A DNA stretch of 64,000 nt. Origin: JAOARY01 sp045345765. GTDB lineage: Bacteria; Bacillota; Clostridia; Peptostreptococcales; Peptostreptococcaceae. The position numbers and the translations under genes are program-made. Below the pieces are notes generated by a model. That model had not been told where the DNA came from. It did not search any database and worked only from the letters and a program-made list of their open reading frames with translations. The first letter of the stretch is position 1, and the number at the start of each line of letters is the position of its first letter. Positions 52,359-61,981 of the stretch are shown one piece after another. The stretch lies in assembly GCA_045345765.1 (NCBI GenBank), contig CP148265.1, positions 2,604,001 through 2,668,000 on the forward strand. The letters are read 5' to 3'.

Positions 52359-53639
52359 TTGATTTTATCATCAAAAATAAAGGAAAGAGAAATTCATAAA
52401 AATGAGATACAAAAAATATTATTTATAATTCCACTAATGTTTTTTGTATTTGGAATTTTTATAGAAATGGTTGTTTATAAGGATTTTAATTCTCTTTTGA
52501 AAAATTTGTTAAAAATACTGCTTTCAGAAACTATTTTAGTTACAGATTTTTTAGATATAGGAGGTATTGGTGCGTCCTTTATAAATGCATCCTTGATAGG
52601 TTTTTTAAATTTGTATATTTTAAAAAAAAAGCAAATGCGTATAAATGGACTTTTAATAGCAGCATTTATGACTGTTCTCGGATTTTCTTTTTTTGGAAAA
52701 AATTTATTTAATATATTACCTATTTATATGGGAGGGTATTTATATGCGAAATTTCAAAGAATAAATTCTAGAGATATAATTCTTGTGATTATGTTTTCTA
52801 CAGCATTAGCACCCATTGTAAGTGAAATTTCATACGGCGGATTATTTTTATATCCATATTCTATAATTATAGGTATATTTGTTGGAATATTAATTGGTTT
52901 TATAATAGTGCCATTATCTTCCCATATGCTTAAATTCCATGATGGTTTTAATTTATACAATATAGGATTTACAGCAGGTATATTAGGAACTGTTTTTGCA
53001 AGTATTTTAAAGAGTTTTAATCTTAATTTAAAAGCAAATTCAAATTTATATATGGAAATAAATTTATATATGATATCATTCTTCTTCATTATATTTATTT
53101 ATTTTATAGTCATTGGTTTATATATAAATAAAAATGCATTAAAAGAATATATAAAGATATTTAAATATAAAGGAAGAACAATTACTGATTTTACACATTT
53201 GGTTGGATATGGGCTTACATTTTTCAATATGGGTATTTTGGGTGTTATTGCTTTGACATATGTAATAATTGTAGGTGGAATTGTAAATGGACCTGTTATA
53301 GCAGGTATATTTACTATTGTTGGTTTTGGTGCTTTTGGGAAACATATAAAAAATTGTTTACCTATAGTACTTGGTGTATTACTGGGTGCTTATTTAATGG
53401 GGTATAATATATCTGAAACGGGTATTATTGTTTCTGTAATGTTTTCAACAACACTAGCACCTATAGCAGGAACTTATGGTGTGATACCTGGAATTATTGC
53501 AGGATTTTTGCATATGGCTATAGTTACGAACATAGGCATAATACATGGGGGAATAAATTTATATAACAATGGTTTTTCTGGTGGTCTTGTTGCAGGGTTT
53601 TTAGTTCCAATAATAGATGCGTTTAAGAAGGGTGATTAG
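52359..53639 (+). CDS. DUF1576 membrane protein with internal duplication
   Basis: 426-aa protein with about 11-12 membrane helices, recognised as DUF1576. It has two repeats: residues about 95-205 (FGKNLFNILPIYMGGYL, VIMFSTALAPIVSE, NLYNIGFTAGILGT) and about 320-420 (FGKHIKNCLPIVLGVLLGAYL, VMFSTTLAPIAGTYG, NLYNNGFSGGLVAG). The repeat suggests an inverted- or tandem-repeat transporter. Substrate unknown. TTG start with AAAAGGGGG upstream. The next gene starts one base after its stop. Confidence 0.85.
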   Translation: MILSSKIKEREIHKNEIQKILFIIPLMFFVFGIFIEMVVYKDFNSLLKNLLKILLSETILVTDFLDIGGIGASFINASLIGFLNLYILKKKQMRINGLLIAAFMTVLGFSFFGKNLFNILPIYMGGYLYAKFQRINSRDIILVIMFSTALAPIVSEISYGGLFLYPYSIIIGIFVGILIGFIIVPLSSHMLKFHDGFNLYNIGFTAGILGTVFASILKSFNLNLKANSNLYMEINLYMISFFFIIFIYFIVIGLYINKNALKEYIKIFKYKGRTITDFTHLVGYGLTFFNMGILGVIALTYVIIVGGIVNGPVIAGIFTIVGFGAFGKHIKNCLPIVLGVLLGAYLMGYNISETGIIVSVMFSTTLAPIAGTYGVIPGIIAGFLHMAIVTNIGIIHGGINLYNNGFSGGLVAGFLVPIIDAFKKGD

Positions 53640-53640
53640 T

Positions 53641-53985
53641 ATGAAACATATAGTAAAAAAAATTACAAAAATAGCAGATGAGATTATGACATTTTTATTG
53701 ATAAATGATAGTGATGAACTTGATTTTAAAATAAAAAAAGCAAATGATAGATATATAGTTAAAATTATTTCTTATAAAACAAAATTTAGTGATGATGATG
53801 TATTGGAATTAGATGAAATTTTAAATGTGCAAAGACAGCATGAGGTGGAAGCTTATTATTGGCAACTAGCAGGAGAAACTGATTTTGATAATGAGTTGCT
53901 TTTAATAGGTTCTATGATAGATGAAGCAAAGGTTTATAAGACTGATAATAATTTATATATTGAATTTTTTAGAATAAATGACTAA
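53641..53985 (+). CDS. Small soluble protein coupled to DUF1576, unknown
   Basis: 114-aa acidic alpha/beta protein with no membrane helix, Cys or recognised motif. RQHEVEAYYWQLAGE (about 68-82) is the most distinctive stretch. ATG at 53641 is chosen: AGAAGGGTG lies 8-10 bases upstream inside the DUF1576 gene; an ATG at 53617 overlaps that gene without an RBS. Tight coupling suggests it regulates or assists the membrane protein. Confidence 0.75.
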   Translation: MKHIVKKITKIADEIMTFLLINDSDELDFKIKKANDRYIVKIISYKTKFSDDDVLELDEILNVQRQHEVEAYYWQLAGETDFDNELLLIGSMIDEAKVYKTDNNLYIEFFRIND

Positions 53986-54070
53986 TTATTTATTTGAATA
54001 AAATAAATTCTTATGTTATTATGAGTTATTGTTAAAAACTATTAAAATTAAATATAATGGAGGAATTTAA

Positions 54071-54409
54071 ATGTTAGAATTACCAAGTTGTCCAAAATGT
54101 AATTGTGAATATACTTATGAAGATGGAAATATGATAGTATGTCCAGAATGTTCATATGAGTGGAATGCAGAAGTTAAGGAACAAGAAGAATTAGATAATA
54201 TGATAAAAGATTCAAATGGGAATATATTAAATGATGGTGATACAGTTACTGTTATTAAAGATCTTAAAGTAAAAGGAAGTTCTTCCGTAATCAAAATAGG
54301 AACTAAAGTTAAAAATATACGCCTAGTTGATGGTGATCATGATATAGAATGTAAGATAGATGGTTTTGGTGATATGAAGCTAAAATCTTCAGTTGTAAAA
54401 AAAGTATAA
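54071..54409 (+). CDS. yjdM: YjdM/PhnA-family zinc-ribbon protein
   Basis: 112 aa. Zinc ribbon CPKCNCEYTYEDGNMIVCPEC (C7, C10, C24, C27, given here as C-x2-C ... C-x2-C) and a C-terminal SH3-like domain (DGDTVTVIKDLKVKG, about 55-110), the standard layout of YjdM (formerly PhnA). Cellular role unsettled. RBS TGGAGG. Terminated at 54421. Confidence 0.93.
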   Translation: MLELPSCPKCNCEYTYEDGNMIVCPECSYEWNAEVKEQEELDNMIKDSNGNILNDGDTVTVIKDLKVKGSSSVIKIGTKVKNIRLVDGDHDIECKIDGFGDMKLKSSVVKKV

Positions 54410-54420
54410 TTATAAAATTT

Positions 54421-54456
54421 TAAGTGTTGGTGAAATATCCAACACTTATTTTTTTG
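54421..54456 (+). terminator. Terminator after yjdM
   Basis: Stem TAAGTGTTGG / CCAACACTTA with loop TGAAATAT, followed by eight T. Confidence 0.92.
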
Positions 54457-54487
54457 AAAAACAAATTGAAATGTATTTAATTTTATT

Positions 54488-54516
54488 TTGAAATCATTTT
54501 AAAATACTGTTATAAT
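54488..54516 (+). promoter_or_regulatory. Strong vegetative promoter of the GlpA-like gene
   Basis: -35 TTGAAA (54488-54493), 17-base spacer, extended TG, -10 TATAAT (54511-54516). Predicted start near 54523. Confidence 0.8.
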
Positions 54517-54551
54517 AACTATAGATAAAATAATAAAAAAGGGGTAATCAT

Positions 54552-56009
54552 ATGTTTGATATAACAATAATAGGTGCAGGTATAATAGGATGTTCTATAG
54601 CTAGAGAATTATCGAGACTTAATTTAAAAATATTACTTATAGAAAAGGAAAACGATGTTTCTTGTGGAGCTTCAAAAGCAAATAGTGGTATAGTTCATGG
54701 GGGATATGATGCAAAAGCAGGAACTAATAAAGCTTATTTTTCAAGAAAAGGAAATTTGATGTACGATAAATTAGATGAAGAATTAAATTTTGGTTTTGAA
54801 AGATGTGGAAGTCTAGTTCTTGCATTTACAAAAGAAGAATGTGATGAACTAGAAAAGCTTATGGAAAACGGTGTTAAAAATAATGTTTTGGATTTAAAAT
54901 TGATAGATAAAGAAGAAATACTAAAATTAGAACCTCATGTTAATAAAGATGTTATACAAGCTATTTACTGTCCATCAGCTGGAATAACAAGTCCTTATGA
55001 AGCAACAATTGCATTTGCAGAAAATGCCATTTTAAATGGTGTAGAGTTAAAATTAAAGAATGAAGTTAAAAAGATTGAAAAGCAAGATGATGTTTTTTTA
55101 ATATATTCTAAGGAAAGAGATAAAGAAAATATTTTTAAGTCAAAATATATAATAAATTGTGCAGGAGCATATAGCGATAAAATAGCTAATATGGTAGGGT
55201 TGGATGATTTTTATATAATTCCAAGGAGAGGAGAATATATATTATTAAATAAAAATCAAGGTAATTTAGCAAATAGAGTGTTATTTCAAGCACCAACAAA
55301 AGAAGGTAAAGGAATTTTGGTGACAAAAACTGTACATGGAAATTTGATGTTAGGGCCTAATGCTCAGGAAGTTCAAGATCCAAAAGAAGTTGGTACAAAC
55401 TTAGAAAATTTAAAATATATAGTCAAAAAAGCAAGAAAAACTGTTAGTGATTTTGATTTAAAATATACATTAAGAAGTTTTTCTGGAATAAGAGCAACTA
55501 GTAATTTACATGATTTTATCATTGGGAAAACAAAAGTTAAAAATTTTATAAATGTAGCAGGAATAGAATCTCCAGGTTTGACATCTTCTCCTGCTATTGC
55601 TAGACATATATATGAATTAATATTGGAATTAGAACCTAATATTAGTTTTAAAAAAGATTTTAATCCCTATAGAAAAGCCATTATTATAAAAAAGAATGAA
55701 AATTTTGATGGAAAAATAGACCATGAAGATAAAGCTAAAAATATAATATGTAGATGTGAAAAAGTTACGGAAAGTGAAATAATAGATGCTATAAATAGAG
55801 GGATTAAAATAGATTCATTGGATGCAATAAAAAGAAGAACTAGAACTATGATGGGTCAATGTCAAGGTCATTTTTGTACAAATAGAGTAAAGAAAATATT
55901 AGCAAGAGAATTAAATATTGATGAAAATGAGATTACATTAAGAGGAAAAGGGTCATCATCATTACCAAATAGAGAAGATAGAATGTTTTATAAAAAACTT
56001 GAAGAATAA
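54552..56009 (+). CDS. GlpA-type FAD-dependent oxidoreductase (glycerol-3-phosphate dehydrogenase family)
   Basis: 485 aa. FAD-binding start IIGAGIIGCSIAREL (5-19), ANSGIVHGGYDA (about 45), PRRGEY (about 225), SGIRATSN (about 315) and a C-terminal [2Fe-2S] BFD-like domain with CRC near 398 and CQGHFC near 437. This is the GlpA architecture common in clostridia, where it normally sits in an operon with an NAD/FAD oxidoreductase and a DUF1667 protein. Neither is here. Glycerol-3-phosphate is the default substrate guess, others are possible. Follows a strong promoter. Confidence 0.85.
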   Translation: MFDITIIGAGIIGCSIARELSRLNLKILLIEKENDVSCGASKANSGIVHGGYDAKAGTNKAYFSRKGNLMYDKLDEELNFGFERCGSLVLAFTKEECDELEKLMENGVKNNVLDLKLIDKEEILKLEPHVNKDVIQAIYCPSAGITSPYEATIAFAENAILNGVELKLKNEVKKIEKQDDVFLIYSKERDKENIFKSKYIINCAGAYSDKIANMVGLDDFYIIPRRGEYILLNKNQGNLANRVLFQAPTKEGKGILVTKTVHGNLMLGPNAQEVQDPKEVGTNLENLKYIVKKARKTVSDFDLKYTLRSFSGIRATSNLHDFIIGKTKVKNFINVAGIESPGLTSSPAIARHIYELILELEPNISFKKDFNPYRKAIIIKKNENFDGKIDHEDKAKNIICRCEKVTESEIIDAINRGIKIDSLDAIKRRTRTMMGQCQGHFCTNRVKKILARELNIDENEITLRGKGSSSLPNREDRMFYKKLEE

Positions 56010-56031
56010 TAGATTATCTATTATTCTTCAA
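55999..56031. terminator. Bidirectional terminator inside two converging gene ends
   Basis: TTGAAGAATAATAG / CTATTATTCTTCAA (14-bp perfect stem, loop ATTAT). It covers the last codons of both the GlpA-like gene (+) and rnz (-); both proteins end in Glu-Glu encoded by the same arms. Confidence 0.8.
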
Positions 56032-56929
56032 AATTTAAGTTTTTAAACATCAAATCATGACCTAGTTTTGAATTTGTAAATATATTAGTAGCAAATTCTA
56101 TATAATCATTAGGATTTTTCATTGCTGGACTAAAATGAGTTAGCCAAAGTTCTTTTGAATTCGATTTTTTGGCAATTGTAGCAGCTTCACTAAAAATCAT
56201 ATGCATATGTTTTTTTGCTTGTTCTAATTTTTCATCATCACCATACATACCCTCTGCTATTAAAAGATCAGAATTTGAAGCAAAGTTGATTAAATTATCA
56301 TTTGGCCTACAGTCTGTAAAGTATGAAATTTTTAATCCTTTTCTTTCTTTTGAAAGAACCATAGAAGGCGTGTATACTAATTCTTCAGATTGTACTTCTT
56401 GACCATTTTGAAGTTTTGACCAAAATTTTTTAGGAATATTATTTTTTATTGCTTTATCAATATCAAATTTTGGATTCCTTTTTATATTTATGGAATATCC
56501 ATAACAGTTAATAGTATGTTCAACTTCAAGAGCATTTATTTGAATATCATCAAATAAATAGCTTTCATTAGGATTTTCTATTTCTATAAACTTAATATCA
56601 TACAAAAGTCCATGGACTATTACGCTAAGTCCTGTTACAATATCTTTTATTCCATTTGGACCAATAATTGTTAACGGTGTGGTCTTTTGTGAGTTGTTTA
56701 TAGTCAGTAATAACCCTGGAAGTCCTGCTATATGATCTGCGTGAAAATGAGTAAAACATATTATATCTATATTTTTAAATTTAAATTTTGATTCTCTTAT
56801 ACACATTTGCGTACCTTCACCACAATCTATTAAAATATTTTTGCCATTATATTTTAATATCATTGAAGTTAAGTGTCTATTTAATAGTGGATACATTCCT
56901 CCACTACCAAGTAAACATATATCTACCAT
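56021..56929 (-). CDS. rnz: Ribonuclease Z
   Basis: 302-aa metallo-beta-lactamase nuclease that trims tRNA 3' ends. LGSGGMYP (7-14), DCGEGTQ (about 36), the zinc motif THFHADHIAGLPGLL (about 60-74), SYFTDC with the metal-binding Asp (about 203) and LWLTHFSPA with the last His (about 264). ATG start with TAGGTG upstream. It starts 15 bp after the stop of the MATE gene, so they are one transcript. Confidence 0.92.
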   Translation of the reverse strand: MVDICLLGSGGMYPLLNRHLTSMILKYNGKNILIDCGEGTQMCIRESKFKFKNIDIICFTHFHADHIAGLPGLLLTINNSQKTTPLTIIGPNGIKDIVTGLSVIVHGLLYDIKFIEIENPNESYLFDDIQINALEVEHTINCYGYSINIKRNPKFDIDKAIKNNIPKKFWSKLQNGQEVQSEELVYTPSMVLSKERKGLKISYFTDCRPNDNLINFASNSDLLIAEGMYGDDEKLEQAKKHMHMIFSEAATIAKKSNSKELWLTHFSPAMKNPNDYIEFATNIFTNSKLGHDLMFKNLNFEE

Positions 56930-56944
56930 GTAATCACCTACTTT

Positions 56945-58330
56945 TTATATTATTCCTTTTGTCCAATTACTAAATCTAAGCCAAAAAATAGCAATTACAG
57001 CACCTATTATATTCGATAAGGCAATAGCATACCAAATACCATCTTGTTCAAAATCAAATATCCTTGATAATAAAAAACCTAAAAAAACTCTAAATAACCA
57101 AAGTGAAGTTATAGAAATAACCATCGGAGGAATGGTTCTACCACTCCCTTTAAATATTCCATTTGATACATTCATAAGACCAATAAAGCCAAATGTTAAA
57201 CTAGATATATTTAAATACCTACTACCTAAGTTCAGAACTTCTTTTTCGTTATTAAATAACATTATTATTTTAGTTGAATCTAATATACATATTATACCTA
57301 TAATGCTTAGCGTTATAAAAACAGTCAAAAGACTTATATTTGCAATTGATTTTGCTCTTTGTTCCTTTTTAGCACCTATGTTTTGCCCAACCATTGTAGT
57401 GGCAGATGTAGATATACCAAATGCTAAAATTATTGGCAAACTAACAATTCTGTTTACTATACCATAAGAAGCAACTGTTATAGTTCCAAAATAAGCAACT
57501 AAACTTGTCATAAATATTTGTCCAAGTGCCATCATTGATTGTTCTACAGATGAAGGAATTCCAATTAAGATTATTTTTCTTATGATTTTTTTATTTGGTT
57601 TTAAATATAATGGATTTAATTTTAAGCCTTTAGAACCCTTTAATAAAATATATATTGCATAAAAAGTAACAACTGCTCGTGATATTATTGTGGCAAGTGC
57701 TGCCCCCTTAACACCTAGGGGGTTAATAAATCCAAAACCAAATATAAATATCGGGTCTAATATGATATTTAAAATAACAGAAGAAACCATCATTTTCATA
57801 GGTGTTTTCGTATCACCAATACCTCTAAGTGATGAAGAAAATATAAAAAAACAAAACATGAATGGCATTCCTGCAAATATTATTTTTAGATAATCTGAAG
57901 AATCTTTTATTATACTACTATCTGCGCCCATATATTTTATTATATTTGAACTAAATAAATATCCAGTTATAGATATTATAAGAGCTAGACTGCCAACAAC
58001 TGTTACTATTTGTCCTAGAGTTTGTTCAATCATTTCTTCATTTTTAGCACCTTTATATTGAGCAATTAAAGATGTTCCTGCTATTGTCAGTCCTGCTGCG
58101 ATAGAAACCATCAAAAAAACTATAGGAAAAGATATAGAAATTGATGCAACCGCATTTGAACCTAATGTACCAACCCATAATGTATCAGCTAAATTGTATA
58201 GTGTTTGCATAAGTTGACTAATCATTATTGGAAGAGAGAGTTTAATCATTGATGGGATTATTTTTCCATCTGTTATAAAATTATAATTTTTTTCATTTTC
58301 TAATTTTCTTTTTTCTTTGATATCCCCCAC
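56945..58330 (-). CDS. MATE-family efflux transporter
   Basis: 461-aa, 12-helix antiporter. Typical starts of the two halves: LSLPIMISQLMQTLYNLADTLW (about 33) and IGIPSSVEQSMMALGQIF (about 255), plus FSSSLRGIGDTKTP (about 165). GTG start, with GGGG 8-11 bases upstream on the minus strand; an ATG two bases upstream is out of frame. Cotranscribed with rnz. Substrate unknown. Confidence 0.92.
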   Translation of the reverse strand: MGDIKEKRKLENEKNYNFITDGKIIPSMIKLSLPIMISQLMQTLYNLADTLWVGTLGSNAVASISISFPIVFLMVSIAAGLTIAGTSLIAQYKGAKNEEMIEQTLGQIVTVVGSLALIISITGYLFSSNIIKYMGADSSIIKDSSDYLKIIFAGMPFMFCFFIFSSSLRGIGDTKTPMKMMVSSVILNIILDPIFIFGFGFINPLGVKGAALATIISRAVVTFYAIYILLKGSKGLKLNPLYLKPNKKIIRKIILIGIPSSVEQSMMALGQIFMTSLVAYFGTITVASYGIVNRIVSLPIILAFGISTSATTMVGQNIGAKKEQRAKSIANISLLTVFITLSIIGIICILDSTKIIMLFNNEKEVLNLGSRYLNISSLTFGFIGLMNVSNGIFKGSGRTIPPMVISITSLWLFRVFLGFLLSRIFDFEQDGIWYAIALSNIIGAVIAIFWLRFSNWTKGII

Positions 58331-58429
58331 ATTTTTTCCCCTTTAAATTTTTATTATATATTTATATCACTTTAATTTTATTATATAAAAAATATATTTA
58401 AATTTGAAAACAGTGATATTACAAATATA

Positions 58430-58903
58430 TTAATTTTTAATTATTTTTTCAAGATTTATAAGTTTTTCTTTCATATCTAAACCATATGCATATCCTACTA
58501 ATTTTTTGTTTGAACCAATAACCCTGTGACAAGGTATTATTATTGGTATAGTATTTTTATTATTAGCCATACCAACTGCACGAGATGCTTTTTCATTTCC
58601 GATTTTTGTTGCAATATCCTTGTAAGTACAAACTGTGCCATAAGGTATATTTAAAAGTTCATTCCAAACTTTCTTTTGAAATTCACTACCTTTTAAATTA
58701 AGCTTTATATCAAATGTTTTTCTTTCTTTATTGAAATATTCAATTAATTGTTTTTTTATATCAGTAAAAAATTCATCATTTTTTTTGAATTTTTCCAAGT
58801 TTATTTTATTATCTTTAGTTTTTATAAAAAGTTTAAATAAGCCATTTTCATCTCCAATTAATATTATCTGTCCAAAATTGCTATTAAATTCTGTATAGTA
58901 CAT
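58430..58903 (-). CDS. ogt: Methylated-DNA-protein-cysteine S-methyltransferase
   Basis: 157-aa suicide repair protein removing O6-alkyl groups from guanine. FQKKVWNELLNIPYGTVCTY (DNA-binding helix, about 75), RAVGMANNKN (about 108) and the active-site IPCHRV (about 123-128). ATG at 58903 follows GGAGGTATTTT; upstream in-frame codons overlap that RBS. It stands alone, minus strand. Confidence 0.94.
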   Translation of the reverse strand: MYYTEFNSNFGQIILIGDENGLFKLFIKTKDNKINLEKFKKNDEFFTDIKKQLIEYFNKERKTFDIKLNLKGSEFQKKVWNELLNIPYGTVCTYKDIATKIGNEKASRAVGMANNKNTIPIIIPCHRVIGSNKKLVGYAYGLDMKEKLINLEKIIKN

Positions 58904-59162
58904 AAAATACCTCCGCAAATCTGATTTTATAAATATACCCTATATTATAATATGAAAATAGAAAATAAATAACATTTTATTATTTAAAAAAATTTTTATT
59001 TTTTTAGATGACAGTATTGCTAGGGGAAAATGTTTTATTAAGTTAAAACAATAGAATTTAAATTTTGAATTATATTTATTATATGTTATAGTGTTAAACT
59101 GTATGAAATAAAAGAAACTAATATATTATATATTATGTTTTTGATTTATTAGGAGGGTTTTT

Positions 59163-60719
59163 TTGAATTATAAAAATAAAATTGATTGGTCTGTATTATC
59201 TATTAGTGGAGGATTATTAGTCATATTTGTTCTCTTTTCTATTTTCAATTCAGCATTTATCAATAATTTAGTTGATGTTGGTTTTGATTTTTCTGTGAAA
59301 TATTTTGGTTCTTTTTGGCAAATTCTTATGTTAGGAACATTTCTTATTGCTTTATTCATAGCATTTTCTCAATTTGGTGATATAAAATTAGGAAATTTAG
59401 ATAAACCAGAAATGAATAGATTTAGATGGATATCTATAATCATGTGTACATTATTAGCAGGAGGTGGTGTGTTTTGGGCAGCAGCTGAACCAATATATCA
59501 TTTTATAGCACCACCGCCACTATTTACAAATATCGAAGCTTCTACTAAAGAAGCTATATATCCAGCTTTATCACAGTCTTTTATGCATTGGGGTTTTTTG
59601 GCATGGGCTATATTAGGAACTTTAAGTTCGATAATTTTAATGTATGGACATTATACAAAAAAAATGCCATTAAAACCAAGAACGTTGTTATATCCTTTAT
59701 TTGGAGAAAAAATTATGGAAAACAGTATTATTGGAACACTTATTGATTCATTTTCTATAATTGCTGTAGCAGCAGGAACAATAGGTCCAATAGGTTTTTT
59801 AGGTTTACAAGCGTCTTATGGTTTGGAGGTTTTATTTGATGTTCCAAATACATATTTAACACAATCATTAATAGTAATTGGTCTGGTTACAGTAGCTGCA
59901 ATATCTGCTGTTTCAGGTATAGATAAAGGGATACAAATACTTAGCAGATTTAATATAGTATTAACATTTATTTTGGTTATAGCTATGGTATTTTTAGGTC
60001 CTGGAGAATTTATAATGAATTCTTTTTTACAAAGTTCATCTTTTTATATTCAAGACTTTCTTAAGATGAGTTTATTTAGAGAAAACAGTAATTGGCTTTC
60101 TACTTGGACTGTATTCTTTTGGGGTTGGTTTATAGGTTATGGTCCAATGATGGCAATTTTTATAAGTCGTATTTCCAGAGGGAGAACTGTTAGAGAACTT
60201 ATTATAGCTGTGTGTATAATTTGTCCTATAGTTACTAATTTTTGGTTTACTGTTATAGGTGGATCGGGAATATTTTTTGAATTACAAACACCAGGTTGTA
60301 TAACTAATGCTCTTAACAGTGCAGGGATGCCTGCTGCTATGATAGCTATAACAAAACAGCTTCCATTTGGTTTTTTTATGGCTAGTGCATTCTTATTTGT
60401 TACAGTATCATTTGTAGCTACTACAGCAGATTCTATGGCGTATACAATTTCTGTAGCAATTACTGGTGATGATAATCCAAAGGGAATAATAAGAGTTTTT
60501 TGGGCTTTAGTTATGGGATTGGTCGCAATTATATTACTAAGAATTGGTGAGAGTAGTATAAATTCATTACAATCATTTATAGTAATTACAGCAGTACCAG
60601 TTTCGATTATTTTATTTCCTACATTATATTTATCATTAAAAGTAGTAAAGGAAATGTATAGAGATATGAATAATAAAGAAGATGATAAAATAAAAAATTT
60701 TAATAAATATGCTAGTTAA
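59163..60719 (+). CDS. BCCT-family transporter with altered aromatic box
   Basis: 518-aa, 12-helix betaine/choline/carnitine-family transporter. The signature helix reads STWTVFFWGWFIGYGPMM, followed by FISRISRGRTVREL. Compared with BetP (from memory), box residues W189, W194 and W373 are kept, while Y197 is Leu, W374 is Phe and W377 is Tyr. The sodium/substrate helix reads LAGGGVFWAAAEP. Substrate probably differs from glycine betaine. TTG start follows AGGAGGG. The 244-base gap before it shows no riboswitch. Confidence 0.9.
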   Translation: MNYKNKIDWSVLSISGGLLVIFVLFSIFNSAFINNLVDVGFDFSVKYFGSFWQILMLGTFLIALFIAFSQFGDIKLGNLDKPEMNRFRWISIIMCTLLAGGGVFWAAAEPIYHFIAPPPLFTNIEASTKEAIYPALSQSFMHWGFLAWAILGTLSSIILMYGHYTKKMPLKPRTLLYPLFGEKIMENSIIGTLIDSFSIIAVAAGTIGPIGFLGLQASYGLEVLFDVPNTYLTQSLIVIGLVTVAAISAVSGIDKGIQILSRFNIVLTFILVIAMVFLGPGEFIMNSFLQSSSFYIQDFLKMSLFRENSNWLSTWTVFFWGWFIGYGPMMAIFISRISRGRTVRELIIAVCIICPIVTNFWFTVIGGSGIFFELQTPGCITNALNSAGMPAAMIAITKQLPFGFFMASAFLFVTVSFVATTADSMAYTISVAITGDDNPKGIIRVFWALVMGLVAIILLRIGESSINSLQSFIVITAVPVSIILFPTLYLSLKVVKEMYRDMNNKEDDKIKNFNKYAS

Positions 60720-60846
60720 GAAATATTACTTTAAAATAGGCAATAATATAAAAAAGTCTTTCTTTTAATAGTTTTAGTGAAGTTTGTAGGTTTCTTCTTA
60801 AATGCTGTTGGTAAAGATTTTTAGTAAGAAAATAATGCGATTTGTG

Positions 60847-60896
60847 AAGGTAGTATAAAAATGAAAAAAATCATTTTTATACTACCTTTATTTTGT
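60847..60896 (+). terminator. Strong hairpin downstream of the BCCT gene
   Basis: Stem AAGGTAGTATAAAAATGA / TCATTTTTATACTACCTT (18 bp, perfect) with an A6 loop, then TATTTTGTTT. It lies 127 bases after the stop codon; the bases between show no ORF or clear structure. Confidence 0.82.
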
Positions 60897-60990
60897 TTAC
60901 ATCTAATGAATTTAGCAAATGAAATTAAAATAAAGCGAATAAATATGTAAAGTTTTTTAAATACTTTGTAACTATATAATAAAAAATAAA

Positions 60991-60999
60991 TGCTATAAT
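60991..60999 (+). promoter_or_regulatory. Extended -10 promoter of the lipoprotein gene
   Basis: TGCTATAAT (60991-60999), perfect extended -10; the best -35 (TTGTAA, 60966) is too far at 22 bases. Start near 61006, 28 bases before the gene. Confidence 0.6.
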
Positions 61000-61033
61000 G
61001 AATTCGTAAAAATAGTTTTAAGGAGATGAGAAT

Positions 61034-61822
61034 ATGAAATTATATAAAAAATTTATGCTATTAGGTATGAGTATGTCTATGGTGTTCGCAGCAACAGCAT
61101 GTACTAATAATGAAGCACAAGTTCAAAATGAAGAAGTTAAAGAAGAAACAAATAATAATAATGAAGATGCAAAAGAAAATTCTAATGAAGAAGGTGAATT
61201 ATTACAAGTTTATGAAGTTGTTGAAAATCCGGATTTATTAAAGGATTTAACTGGTTTCGATGCTGATTTTAAAACATATTTAGACCAAGAAACTATAAGT
61301 ACATTATTATTAGATACTAATCAAAGTATAGTAAATATGATTGATATATATCCAGGGAAAGAAGACCCTACATCACTATATATATATTCAACTACAAAAG
61401 GAATAACAGATGCTAAACTAGATTCATATAATGGAAGTATAGATTTAAGTAAATTTGAATATACTTATGAAATAAAAAATAATAATGCTTCTATAGATTC
61501 TCAGATGAAAGAAGTAGATTTTGAATATGATTTATTAAAAGATGTAGATAATTCACAAAAAAAATTAAAGGAAAAATTTGAAGGTAAAAAATTAAATGCT
61601 TTAAATGAATATCTTAATACTTATAGTCCTGTACAGGTATTTACAAAGAAAGATTGTGATATAAAAATAGAAGTATATCCAATTGTTAGTGATATAGGTT
61701 ATACTGCTAGTATGGCATTATATTTGGTTGTAGATAAAGATGAAAACATAAAAGAACTTTATGTTGATGGAATTTATAAACCAAGCAAAGAACCACTTAA
61801 AATATTAGATTCTCAAAAATAA
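61034..61822 (+). CDS. Lipoprotein, unknown
   Basis: 262 aa. Signal peptide with lipobox AATAC (lipidated C23), then an Asn/Glu-rich linker (about 25-55) and a soluble domain of about 200 residues without a motif I recognise. RBS AAGGAGATGAG. Own promoter and terminator, so a single-gene unit. Not clearly related to the lipoprotein at 48070. Confidence 0.82.
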   Translation: MKLYKKFMLLGMSMSMVFAATACTNNEAQVQNEEVKEETNNNNEDAKENSNEEGELLQVYEVVENPDLLKDLTGFDADFKTYLDQETISTLLLDTNQSIVNMIDIYPGKEDPTSLYIYSTTKGITDAKLDSYNGSIDLSKFEYTYEIKNNNASIDSQMKEVDFEYDLLKDVDNSQKKLKEKFEGKKLNALNEYLNTYSPVQVFTKKDCDIKIEVYPIVSDIGYTASMALYLVVDKDENIKELYVDGIYKPSKEPLKILDSQK

Positions 61823-61890
61823 ATAGAATATATTTAACTGAAAACATATGAGTTATAAAGAATAAAGTTAAAATATATATTTTTTATTAA

Positions 61891-61955
61891 ATAAAAAAAC
61901 TATGGAATACTGTATTTGTTTTAAATCTAAAATACAGCATATCATAGTTTTTTAT
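61891..61955. terminator. Terminator between lipoprotein and DUF1904 genes
   Basis: Arms AAAAAACTATGGAATACTGT and ACAGCATATCATAGTTTTTT pair with small bulges, continuing into TTT/AAA toward the loop. Usable by both converging transcripts. Confidence 0.75.
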
Positions 61956-61981
61956 TGATATAGTATCTTTTTTTTATTTAT

